Shown here: positions 43,227-50,435 of the stretch, one piece after another
Layout of the letters: each line of letters starts with the position of its first letter
How positions within the stretch are numbered: position 1 is the first letter of the stretch
NCBI GenBank assembly: GCA_028282805.1
Contig: JANQHD010000010.1
Span: forward strand, 186,001 to 250,000
DNA from: Phycisphaeraceae bacterium
GTDB lineage: Bacteria > Planctomycetota > Phycisphaerae > Phycisphaerales > Zrk34
Length of the DNA: 64,000 nucleotides
Reading direction: 5' to 3'
Made by a program: the position numbers and the translations under genes
Notes under the pieces: model-generated
Seen by the model: only the letters and a program-made list of their open reading frames with translations
The model's database searches: none
What the model was told of the DNA's origin: nothing

Positions 43227-43968
43227 CGCCACCCCCGTGCAGAAAACGACCGACCGACTTGTTCGGGGGCTCGGCGAACACCGCGCCGACTTCGCCGGTC
43301 GCTTCGATGCGCCCGTCGATCACCACGGCGAGCTGCCCGCCGACCCGCCGCGTCTCTTCGAGCCGGTGCGTGGCGATGACGCACGTGCAACCGGTCACCC
43401 GGCTGAACTGTTCGATATCATCGAGCAGCCGTTCTGCGGTGCGCGGGTCGAGCGCCGCGGTCGGTTCGTCGAGCAGCAACACGTCCGGCTCGGTGATCAA
43501 CGCCCGGGCCAACGTCACGCGCTGCTTCTGCCCCACGCTCAGCTCGTGCTCGCCACGGTCGATCAGCTCGGCGTCCACCCCCGCGCGGCCCATCGCCGCT
43601 TCGATGCGGGAGTCAAGGTCATCCGGCACACCCTCGTGCAACTCGAACGGCAACGCCAGGTTCCCCCGCACCGTTCGCCCCAGCAGCGTCGGCTCCTGGA
43701 ACACCATCGCCACACGCCGTCGCAAGGCGCGCACCGGCCAATCGCCGATCGGCTTGCCTAAAACCTCAACGCTACCGGTGTCCGGCTCGTCGAGGCGATT
43801 GAGCAGACGCAACACGCTGCTCTTGCCCGAGCCGCTGGGCCCGACGATGTGCCACACGTCGCCCGACGTGATCGCCAGGTCCACGCCGCGCAAGATCGGC
43901 CGCTCCCCGTCGCCGTTGCGAACGGATCGGCTGACCCCCGTCAGTAGCGCTGCGTCGTTCGTGCTCAT
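43216..43968 (-). CDS. fetA: FetA-type ABC exporter ATP-binding protein
   Basis: 250 aa. Walker A GPSGSGKSSVL, signature LSVGQKQRVTLARAL, Walker B VLLLDEPTAALDP and switch IATHRLEETRRVGG are intact. It pairs with FetB encoded 3' of it with an overlap of about ten bases. A 24-bp palindrome separates it from the zinc-ribbon gene upstream. Confidence 0.87.
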   Translation of the reverse strand: MSTNDAALLTGVSRSVRNGDGERPILRGVDLAITSGDVWHIVGPSGSGKSSVLRLLNRLDEPDTGSVEVLGKPIGDWPVRALRRRVAMVFQEPTLLGRTVRGNLALPFELHEGVPDDLDSRIEAAMGRAGVDAELIDRGEHELSVGQKQRVTLARALITEPDVLLLDEPTAALDPRTAERLLDDIEQFSRVTGCTCVIATHRLEETRRVGGQLAVVIDGRIEATGEVGAVFAEPPNKSVGRFLHGGGDEA

Positions 43969-43986
43969 GTCACGCCCGCCATCATA

Positions 43987-44010
43987 TAGCCCCCGGCATG
44001 CCGGGGGCTA
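43987..44010. repeat. 24-bp perfect palindrome, second copy
   Basis: TAGCCCCCGGCATG... and its complement, identical to the core of 14209-14238. It overlaps the stop codon of the zinc-ribbon gene (44008-44010), so the TAG stop is contributed by the palindrome itself. It probably separates that gene from fetAB. Confidence 0.85.
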
Positions 44011-44253
44011 AATGCCCACGACCCACACCAACACGATCACCGCCACCAGCGCGGCCACCACCCAGGGCCAGATCGCGTGCCGTGTGCGTCCGAAGCCTTT
44101 GACCTGCCGGTGGCGCATCTGCAACCACACGCCGCACCCGGGGCACTTCTCGGCGTACGCGTAGACCTCCGCCCCACAGTGCGGGCAGTCGATCACGTCC
44201 GCCGCGTCGTCGAACAGGTCCGCATCGTGATCGTCGGGGCCCAGGTCGGTCAT
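44008..44253 (-). CDS. Small zinc-ribbon membrane protein
   Basis: 81 aa. An acidic N-terminus (MTDLGPDDHDADLFDDAADV), a zinc ribbon (CPHCGAEVYAYAEKCPGCG), then a single C-terminal transmembrane segment (WPWVVAALVAVIVLVWVVGI). Tail-anchored small protein of unknown function. Start chosen at this Met as it gives a compact protein; one Met lies seven codons upstream. Confidence 0.7.
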   Translation of the reverse strand: MTDLGPDDHDADLFDDAADVIDCPHCGAEVYAYAEKCPGCGVWLQMRHRQVKGFGRTRHAIWPWVVAALVAVIVLVWVVGI

Positions 44254-44333
44254 CACCAGATGATAACACCTCAAACAGCGGTCCGGGCAGAGCGGTCATG
44301 TACGGCACACGACCCATGAGTTACCCTGTCATC

Positions 44334-44627
44334 ATGATCAAGCCACAGGAGCTGATCGAAACCCTGATGCGTTGCCGGTCCCTCGTGCGACCGAGCGATG
44401 AGTCAGCCTTCACGACCGGTTCGACACCGGTAATCTGTCACACGTTGGACGAGTCGATCGATGCGCTAGCCAACACGGGCCGACTCACAGGAGCGCAACA
44501 GTCAGCATTGAAACTGCTCTTCGCGCCAACCGGAGCATTGCAAGAAACCGCGACCGAAAACGGATGGGGTGAGGATTATCTGCGTTTGTCTGAGCGGTTT
44601 GACGACCTGATTGAATCGACCACGTAA
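44334..44627 (+). CDS. Hypothetical protein
   Basis: 97 aa (MIKPQELIETLMRCRSLVRP...). GC content is somewhat lower than in neighbouring genes. Mostly helical in appearance, no motif recognised. Alternative Met starts lie 6 and 12 codons upstream. Confidence 0.5.
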   Translation: MIKPQELIETLMRCRSLVRPSDESAFTTGSTPVICHTLDESIDALANTGRLTGAQQSALKLLFAPTGALQETATENGWGEDYLRLSERFDDLIESTT

Positions 44628-44654
44628 GCGTCGGGTATCACCACGAGGGACGGC

Positions 44655-44843
44655 ATGAAGCGCTATCTCACAGCCATGGGCCGGTTGTTTGGGGCGATGA
44701 TCAGACACCCGTGGGTCTTTGCGCGGGCGGTGAAGACGGTGCCTTCGGTCTGCGGGGCGCACGTGTTTGCGCGGGGTCATCATCATAGCGCTAAGCCGCG
44801 AGCGGCTTATGGTGGGGACGAGGGCAACCTGCGGGAGGGGTGA
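44655..44843 (+). CDS. Doubtful small ORF
   Basis: 62 aa with a GAGGGA ribosome-binding-like sequence before the ATG. The last third overlaps a TAAGCCGC/GCGGCTTA hairpin (44792-44809) of the type found between genes here, so the coding part may be shorter or absent. No homology suggested. Confidence 0.3.
   Translation: MKRYLTAMGRLFGAMIRHPWVFARAVKTVPSVCGAHVFARGHHHSAKPRAAYGGDEGNLREG
44792..44809. terminator. TAAGCCGC hairpin ahead of converging nuoG
   Basis: An 8-bp stem with a 2-nt loop of the TTAGC/GCTAA style seen elsewhere in the window. It lies 68 bp beyond the nuoG stop on the minus strand. Confidence 0.45.
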
Positions 44844-44876
44844 CGGAGGCGGATGGGGCGAGCGGTCGAGGGTGCG

Positions 44877-46487
44877 TCAGATCTCGACGTACGCCATCTC
44901 GCTGGTGCGGGCCTTGGCGTCGACCGCGGGCTGCGCGGCGTCGGCGAACGGGGCGCCCATCCGCGCGCGGGTGGCCGCGGCGGCGTAGCGGGCCGGGTCG
45001 GCCTTGCCCGCGGCGGCGAGCAGGTCGAGCGCCACCTGCGCCTCGGGGCGCGTGAACTCGACGGGTTGGATCGCCCGCTCGAAGCTTTGCAGCCGGTGGT
45101 GCACGTTCTCGAACGTGCCGGCCTTTTCGACCCAGGCGCTGGCCGGCAGCAGCACGTCGGCGTCGGCGGTCAGGGCGTTGGGCAAAGTATCGCACACGAC
45201 CGTGAACTTGCCCGAGAGGATCGCACGCACCGGCTCGGTGACCCAGTCGCTGGGGTAGTTGCCGGTGACGAGCACGGCGTCCGCGGCGTTGACGTGCTGA
45301 CGCCAGGCGGCCTCGTCGTGCACGTGGCCTTCGCCGAACACGCCCTCGAGCGCCCGGCGGACGCCGCGCGCGTTGGGGGCCTTCTCGGCGTAAACGGTGT
45401 AACCACCGGGGAACGCCTGGTCTTCACCCTCGAACGGCACGGGGCCGACGCCGACGATCACGCCCTCGTCCAGTGTTTGCAGGGCTTGGCCGAGTTCGTG
45501 GGCGTCTTCGCAGGTGAGCATCGGGCTGACGAGCAGCGCGAGCTTCTTGCCGCTCATGCCCTCGAGCGCCCGGGCGAGCGCATCGTTCCAGTTGACCTCG
45601 ACCTGTGCGCCGTCGCGTTTGACCATGGGCTTGCGCAAGCGCGCTTCGCTGTGCACGTGCTTCCACGAGTACCGGATCTCGTCGCTGGTCCACCACTTGT
45701 TGATCTCGAGGTTGGTGCGGGGCTTGAAGCGCCAGACGCGGCCCTCGTTGTGGTCGATCCACAGGTTGTCGCCCGAGGCGGTGTAGCCGTCGATGCCGGG
45801 CGCCGACGAGAGGAACCACACGCGCTGCTCGAAGAGGAAGTCCTTGTCCAGCAGCGCGCCGACGGGGCAGATGTCGACGACGTTGACCGACAGCGGGTTG
45901 TCGAGGGCCTTGCCGGGGAAGGTGTCGATCTCTTCCTTGTGCCCCCGGCCGGACACGCACAGCTCGCCGGTGCCGGTCACCTCGCGGGTGAAACGGACGC
46001 AGCGCGTGCACATGATGCAGCGGTCGGCGTAGAGCAAGACGTTGGTGCCGACGTCCTTCTTGGGGTTCTTCTGCTTGTTCTCTTCGAAGCGGCTGGCGGC
46101 TCGGCCGTATTGGTAGCTGTAGTCCTGCAACTTGCACTCGCCGGCCTGGTCGCAGACCGGGCAGTCCAGCGGGTGGTTGATGAGCAGGTATTCCATCACC
46201 GTCTTCTGGTTGGCGACGGATTTTTCGCTGGTGGTGTACACCTCGGACCCGTCGACGGCGGGCGTCTGGCAGGTGGGCAGCAGCTTGGGGATCAGCGACA
46301 GCTTGCCCTCGTTGCGCGGGTCGGGCTGGGCGACCTCGGCGAGGCAGATGCGGCAGTTGGCCACGATCGACAACCCCGGGTGGTAGCAGTAGTGCGGGAT
46401 CTCGATGCCGTTCTCGAGCGCGACCTGCAAGATGGTCGGCTTACCCTCGAACTCACAACGCTTTCCGTCAATGGTGATGGTGGGCAT
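44877..46487 (-). CDS. nuoG: NADH-quinone oxidoreductase subunit G-like iron-sulfur protein
   Basis: 536 aa. [2Fe-2S] ligands in HYCYHPGLSIVANCRICLAE, the His/Cys [4Fe-4S] motif HPLDCPVCDQAGEC, then CIMCTRCVRF and VDICPVGAL, followed by a shortened molybdopterin-oxidoreductase-like C-terminal domain. Complex I subunit carrying electrons from NADH towards quinone. It is shorter than E. coli NuoG (~900 aa) and stands alone, with no other nuo genes in the window. Confidence 0.9.
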   Translation of the reverse strand: MPTITIDGKRCEFEGKPTILQVALENGIEIPHYCYHPGLSIVANCRICLAEVAQPDPRNEGKLSLIPKLLPTCQTPAVDGSEVYTTSEKSVANQKTVMEYLLINHPLDCPVCDQAGECKLQDYSYQYGRAASRFEENKQKNPKKDVGTNVLLYADRCIMCTRCVRFTREVTGTGELCVSGRGHKEEIDTFPGKALDNPLSVNVVDICPVGALLDKDFLFEQRVWFLSSAPGIDGYTASGDNLWIDHNEGRVWRFKPRTNLEINKWWTSDEIRYSWKHVHSEARLRKPMVKRDGAQVEVNWNDALARALEGMSGKKLALLVSPMLTCEDAHELGQALQTLDEGVIVGVGPVPFEGEDQAFPGGYTVYAEKAPNARGVRRALEGVFGEGHVHDEAAWRQHVNAADAVLVTGNYPSDWVTEPVRAILSGKFTVVCDTLPNALTADADVLLPASAWVEKAGTFENVHHRLQSFERAIQPVEFTRPEAQVALDLLAAAGKADPARYAAAATRARMGAPFADAAQPAVDAKARTSEMAYVEI

Positions 46488-46685
46488 GGCGTTCGGCTAT
46501 TCGTCAAAACGAGCGTCTTCACAGGCGGATGGTGGCCATCCAACGGCGGGTCATCGTAGCCGAATCGCCGAAGCCCATCCACCAGCGTGCAAACAGAAGC
46601 CAAGCATCCGACGACACCCGTGCGAGGGCTTGCGCGTGGCTAAAAGCGAGAACGCACGAGGCATCACACGCGGTCGCCCTTGGGT

Positions 46686-46967
46686 TTAAAAGCAGGATTC
46701 CAACCAGGCCGCCGCTTTTCGCATAGCCCGGCGGTCGAGCTTGCACATGACCCGCCGGCCAACCGGGGAAGTTCGGATCAGCCCCGTCTCGCGGAGGATG
46801 TTCAGGTGCTGGTTGATGTTTTCGGGTGAAAGCCGCAGCGCCTGCCGCAGGTCGAGCACCGACACCGCCCCCGCGGTGAGCATGGCGACGATCTCCCGCC
46901 GGATCGGGTGGGCCAACCCCCGGAACGCGTCGCGCCGCTGCGATTCGGTCATGCGTGGTCTGGACAT
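46686..46967 (-). CDS. ArsR-family transcriptional regulator
   Basis: 93-aa winged-helix protein: RRDAFRGLAHPIRREIVAMLTAGAVSVLDLRQALRLSPENINQHLNILRETGLIRTSPVGRRVMCKL. The recognition helix is SPENINQHLNIL. The metal-binding ELCVCDL motif of classic ArsR proteins is absent (VSVLDL), so it probably senses something else. A perfect 21-bp palindrome 3 bp upstream of its start suggests autoregulation. Confidence 0.85.
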   Translation of the reverse strand: MSRPRMTESQRRDAFRGLAHPIRREIVAMLTAGAVSVLDLRQALRLSPENINQHLNILRETGLIRTSPVGRRVMCKLDRRAMRKAAAWLESCF

Positions 46968-46970
46968 GAA

Positions 46971-46991
46971 CGAAATTTAACTTAAATTTCG
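46971..46991. promoter_or_regulatory. Perfect palindromic operator of the ArsR-type regulator
   Basis: CGAAATTTAA, one central base, then its exact complement TTAAATTTCG. AT-rich in a GC-rich genome and placed 3 bp upstream of the regulator's start codon, also within the upstream region of divergent dapB. Confidence 0.8.
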
Positions 46992-47067
46992 TGTGGCGGC
47001 AATCGAAAAACACGTTGGTGTGCAGGGCCGGTCAGACGAGCCGGGCGCTTGCGTTACAATGACCGCC

Positions 47068-47874
47068 ATGAACGAACAAGCCATCACCCGTATCGCCATC
47101 GCCGGGGCCGCGGGGCGCATGGGCCAGCGGCTGTGCGACCTGTGCCAGCAGCACCCCGCGCTCACGCTCGCCGAGGCGATCGACCTGCCCGCCAGCCCCG
47201 CCCTCGGCCAACCCGCCCCCGGAACCGCCCCCGCCCCCGGGTGTGCCGCGGTCATCACCGACACATATTCCGGGGGCGCCGACGTGATGATCGACTTCAC
47301 GCTGCCCGAGGCGACCGCGGCGAACATCGCGCGCTGCGTCGAAACCCGCACCGCCCTCGTGCTCGGCACCACCGGCCTGACCGACGCCCACCAACACCAA
47401 CTCGACGACGCGGCCCAAACCATCGGCGTCGTGCAGGCGACCAACTTCTCGCTCGTGGTCAACGTGCTCAACAAGCTCGCCGCGCAAGCCGCCCAGCTGC
47501 TCGGCGACGCCTACGACATCGAAATCCACGAAGCCCACCACCGCTTCAAGAAAGACGCCCCCTCCGGCACCGCGCTCACCCTCGCCCGCGCCATCTGCGA
47601 CGCGACCGGCCGCGACTTCGACCGCGACGTGGTGCTCGGCCGAGCCGGCGACGACGCCCAACGCAAGCCCCGCGAGATCGCGGTGCAGGCCCTGCGCCTC
47701 GGCGATGTGGTCGGCGAGCACACCGTGCACTACGCCACCATCGGCGAGCGCATGGAGCTGCGGCACGTCGGCACCAGCCGCGACAGCTATGCGACCGGTG
47801 CGCTGCACGCCGCGCAATGGCTCGCCGCTCAACCCGCGGGCCGGTACGCGATGAACGACGTGCTGGGGCTTTGA
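47068..47874 (+). CDS. dapB: 4-hydroxy-tetrahydrodipicolinate reductase
   Basis: 268 aa; reduces the DapA product in lysine/diaminopimelate synthesis. N-terminal dinucleotide-binding IAIAGAAGRMGQRLCDL, VMIDFTLPEAT, LGTTGL, ATNFSLVVNVLNKL and the catalytic EIHEAHHRFKKDAPSGTAL are all present. An ATG three codons upstream (47059) is possible, but a TTACAAT box covers it and suggests the later Met. It is divergent from the ArsR-type gene. Confidence 0.94.
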   Translation: MNEQAITRIAIAGAAGRMGQRLCDLCQQHPALTLAEAIDLPASPALGQPAPGTAPAPGCAAVITDTYSGGADVMIDFTLPEATAANIARCVETRTALVLGTTGLTDAHQHQLDDAAQTIGVVQATNFSLVVNVLNKLAAQAAQLLGDAYDIEIHEAHHRFKKDAPSGTALTLARAICDATGRDFDRDVVLGRAGDDAQRKPREIAVQALRLGDVVGEHTVHYATIGERMELRHVGTSRDSYATGALHAAQWLAAQPAGRYAMNDVLGL

Positions 47875-47879
47875 CAAAT

Positions 47880-47900
47880 CCGGAATGCGGAATCCGGAAT
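47880..47900. repeat. Three tandem CCGGAAT-type heptamers
   Basis: CCGGAAT, GCGGAAT, CCGGAAT between dapB and the next gene. Same unit (ATTCCGC complement) as the arrays in the ribosomal operon. Confidence 0.6.
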
Positions 47901-47903
47901 CTG

Positions 47904-48356
47904 ATGCTTTACTTCGCCTACGGCTCCAACCTGAACCCGCCGCAGATGGCCGAGCGTTGCCCGGGGCACGCGGTGGTCGCGCGAGCGGTGTTGCGCGATT
48001 ACCGGTTGGTGTTCCCGTGCGCGAGCAGCCGTTGGGTCGGCGGCGTGGCGAGCGTCGAACCGTCGGCGGGCGACGTGGTCGAGGGCGTGTTGTTCGAACT
48101 CACGGCCGAGAACGAAGCGGCGCTCGACCGCTACGAAGGCGTGGCCGAGGGCATGTACCGCAAAACAAGGGTTGAGGTCGTCGACAACCACGGGCGATCG
48201 CACGAGGCGCTGACATACATCGCCAAGCCCCAACCCCCCGGGCGCCACGACCCGTCACCGCGTTACATGAATGCGATCATCGACGGCGCGCTCGCGCACG
48301 GCCTGAGCGGCGACTACCTCGCCGCCCTGCGCGCGATCCCCACCCACCACCGCTGA
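47904..48356 (+). CDS. Gamma-glutamylcyclotransferase-fold protein
   Basis: 150 aa with the family start LYFAYGSNLNPPQM (the YGSNL substrate loop), DYRLVFPCAS, the probable catalytic Glu in VEGVLFELTAENEAALDRYEGV, and a C-terminal SPRYMNAIIDGALAHGL. GGCT/AIG2-like proteins form 5-oxoproline from gamma-glutamyl compounds, but many bacterial members have unknown substrates. 29 bp after dapB. Confidence 0.85.
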   Translation: MLYFAYGSNLNPPQMAERCPGHAVVARAVLRDYRLVFPCASSRWVGGVASVEPSAGDVVEGVLFELTAENEAALDRYEGVAEGMYRKTRVEVVDNHGRSHEALTYIAKPQPPGRHDPSPRYMNAIIDGALAHGLSGDYLAALRAIPTHHR

Positions 48357-48379
48357 CCGCACGTTTGGCGTGGTCGTTT

Positions 48380-48405
48380 GGCGTGGTCACTTAAGTGACC
48401 ACGCC
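48380..48405. repeat. CTTAAG-centred palindrome, copy 1 of the GC-rich type
   Basis: A 26-bp perfect palindrome (GGCGTGGTCAC joined through TTAAG to its complement), identical at 51861-51886. It lies in the 55-bp convergent gap between the cyclotransferase-fold gene and the next gene. A partial copy of the left arm (TTTGGCGTGGTC) precedes it. Confidence 0.9.
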
Positions 48406-48411
48406 GTCCGT

Positions 48412-49002
48412 TCACCGCTTGAGCTTGCCCTGCCAGACGGGGGCGAGGCGCCAACCCCTGGCGTGTCGTGCGTGGCCCTTGGTTGCGACGGTCGGCAGCG
48501 CCGGTGGGTGGTCGGAGGGAAGCAGGTCGGCTCTCCAGTGCTTCGCCTGGCCGCCGTGATCGGCGAGCACGACCCACGAGATGCGCGACAGGTCGCCACG
48601 GTACATGACCGAGAACACCTCGCGTTCGGTCTTGCCCACAAAGTTCGTCTGCTTCAGGTGCGGCACGGCCCAGTGGCCCGCGTAACGTGGCTCGCCCAGC
48701 ACCCACCACGGATCGAAGTGCCACAAACGACACGCCCGCTCGATCGTATCCGGCCTCGCGGGTTCGAACGCTTCGGCGCCCTCGACGTTCAAACAGATCC
48801 GCCGCCACGGCCAGGCGCTCGCCGTCCCCGACTCGCAATCGATGAACACGATCTCGTCGCTGTGCTCGCTGACGAGCATCAGCATCTTCACGTGGCCGGC
48901 CCGGTCAAAAAACGGAAACAGCGACGCGTCGTCGACCGCCGTCTGGCCGATGACGACGCCGCGCTTGAGCAGGCCCTTCGCTCGGACGGGTGGGCGGAAC
49001 AT
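48412..49002 (-). CDS. Hypothetical protein
   Basis: 196 aa, no motif recognised. It contains a segment rich in Trp and His (WHFDPWWVLGEPRYAGHWAVP) and a Pro/His-rich C-terminal part. It lies 3 bp downstream of the slipin gene and is probably the last gene of a GntR-slipin operon. Confidence 0.65.
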   Translation of the reverse strand: MFRPPVRAKGLLKRGVVIGQTAVDDASLFPFFDRAGHVKMLMLVSEHSDEIVFIDCESGTASAWPWRRICLNVEGAEAFEPARPDTIERACRLWHFDPWWVLGEPRYAGHWAVPHLKQTNFVGKTEREVFSVMYRGDLSRISWVVLADHGGQAKHWRADLLPSDHPPALPTVATKGHARHARGWRLAPVWQGKLKR

Positions 49003-49005
49003 GGC

Positions 49006-49890
49006 TTACCCCCGCGGCTCGCTCGGTTCGTCGCCCTCGTACTTGAACCCCATCGACGCCATGCCGACCAGGCCCGGGTCCATCGCGTTGGCCATGCCCG
49101 ACGGCACCACCATCAGCGCCCCCCGCTCCTTGATCGACTCGTAGGTCATGTTCATCGCGCGCAGCCGCATCGCGTGCGAGTTGCGGTCGTACACGTTGGC
49201 CGCCTGTTCCATCTGCTCGGCGACCAACAGCTCGCTCTCCGCGAGGATGATGCGCGCCTCCTTCTCGCGGTCGGCCTGCGCCTTGCGGCTCATCGCGTCC
49301 TCCAACGCCCCCGGGATTTTCACATCACGTATCTCAACAGATTGCACGGTGATGCCCCACTCCGTGGTCTTCGCATCGATCGTTTCCTGCAACTCCGCGT
49401 CCAGCGATTCGCGGTCGGAGATCATGCGCACCAGCTCGCTGCGCCCGATCACGTCGCGCAGCGTGGTCTGCGCCGCCCAGGTGATCGTTTTGAGGTAGCC
49501 CTCGACTTCGAGGATGGCCTTCTCGGCGTCGTTGACGATCCAGAACAACACCGCGTCGACGTTCACGGGCACGGTGTCGCGCGTCAGCGTCTTCTCGGCG
49601 GAGAACGCCGTGGAACGCACGCGCATGTCGACGATCGACGTGATCGCGTCGATCCCCGGGATCACCCACGAGATGCCCGGCTTGACGATGCGCTGGTACT
49701 TGCCCAGCCGCAGCAACACGCCCCGCTCCCACTCGCGGATCAACCGCGGCGAGCCGGCCAAGTAGACGCCCACGACGAAAACGCCGATCGTCAACCACAG
49801 CTTGTCGACCGCGAGATCGAGCACCACCGAGATGATCAACGCGGCTAACAGCATCAACGCGGTCACGATATTAGCGCTACCTCTTAACAC
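49006..49890 (-). CDS. Slipin/stomatin-like SPFH (band 7) membrane protein
   Basis: 294 aa. Two N-terminal hydrophobic segments (9-50) followed by the SPFH domain: EWERGVLLRLGKYQRIVKPGISWVIPGID, VPVNVDAVLFWIV, AAQTTLRDVIGRSEL, then a helical region VEIRDVKIPGALEDAMSRKAQADREKEARIILAESEL. Slipins form membrane microdomain scaffolds. Its start overlaps the end of the GntR gene by 14 bases. Confidence 0.9.
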   Translation of the reverse strand: MLRGSANIVTALMLLAALIISVVLDLAVDKLWLTIGVFVVGVYLAGSPRLIREWERGVLLRLGKYQRIVKPGISWVIPGIDAITSIVDMRVRSTAFSAEKTLTRDTVPVNVDAVLFWIVNDAEKAILEVEGYLKTITWAAQTTLRDVIGRSELVRMISDRESLDAELQETIDAKTTEWGITVQSVEIRDVKIPGALEDAMSRKAQADREKEARIILAESELLVAEQMEQAANVYDRNSHAMRLRAMNMTYESIKERGALMVVPSGMANAMDPGLVGMASMGFKYEGDEPSEPRG

Positions 49891-50275
49891 GGCGTACCTC
49901 CTTCCATCGGGTCTCGATGAATTGGCTCAACTCGAAGGCGTTCATCCCGGCGCCCTGCGCCAGGTCGATGATCCGGTCGGCGGCCCTTTCTATCGCGCGC
50001 AGGTCGGCGCGCTTCATCGGCGCCCCCGCCCCCTCGGCGACGAACGTGCCCACGCCACGCTCGAGGCGCAACAGCCCCTCGGCCTGCAACTCCCGGTACA
50101 CCCGGGCGACCGTGTTGGCGTTGATGCCCAACTCGACGGCCAACCCGCGCACGGTCGGCATCGGGTCGCCGATCTTCAACTCCCCCTCGCGCACGAGCAG
50201 CCGGATGCGCTCGGCCAGCTGCAGGTAAACCGGCAGTCCCGCGGACTTGTCGATCTGGATGGCCGGTGCGTTCAT
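49877..50275 (-). CDS. Short GntR-family regulator (YtrA-like)
   Basis: 132 aa. N-terminal winged helix-turn-helix PVYLQLAERIRLLVREGELKIGDPMPTVRGLAVELGINANTVARVYRELQAEGLLRLERGVGTFVAE, then a short helical tail instead of a ligand-binding domain, as in YtrA-type regulators. Start at MNAPAIQIDKSAG. It overlaps the slipin gene, which it probably controls together with itself. Confidence 0.87.
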   Translation of the reverse strand: MNAPAIQIDKSAGLPVYLQLAERIRLLVREGELKIGDPMPTVRGLAVELGINANTVARVYRELQAEGLLRLERGVGTFVAEGAGAPMKRADLRAIERAADRIIDLAQGAGMNAFELSQFIETRWKEVRRVKR

Positions 50276-50308
50276 GGGGGCGCGTCGCCGAAATCGCAAT
50301 TGAATTAT

Positions 50309-50328
50309 TGTATTAGCATACTAGTACA
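50309..50328. promoter_or_regulatory. Candidate operator of the GntR regulator
   Basis: A 20-bp imperfect palindrome with 8 of 10 position pairs matching: TGTA, TAG, AT, CTA, TACA in order. It overlaps a promoter-like TTGTTT/TAATAC on the minus strand and lies between the divergent GntR and sulfatase genes. Confidence 0.6.
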
Positions 50329-50435
50329 TTAAAACAATGGTGTCAAGCGGCGATCCGGCCCTGAAATGCGGAAAAACGGGTGACTGCGCCCCGCCGGCGG
50401 GTGCGTCCTTTGACACAACAGGCAAGGAGACGAGC

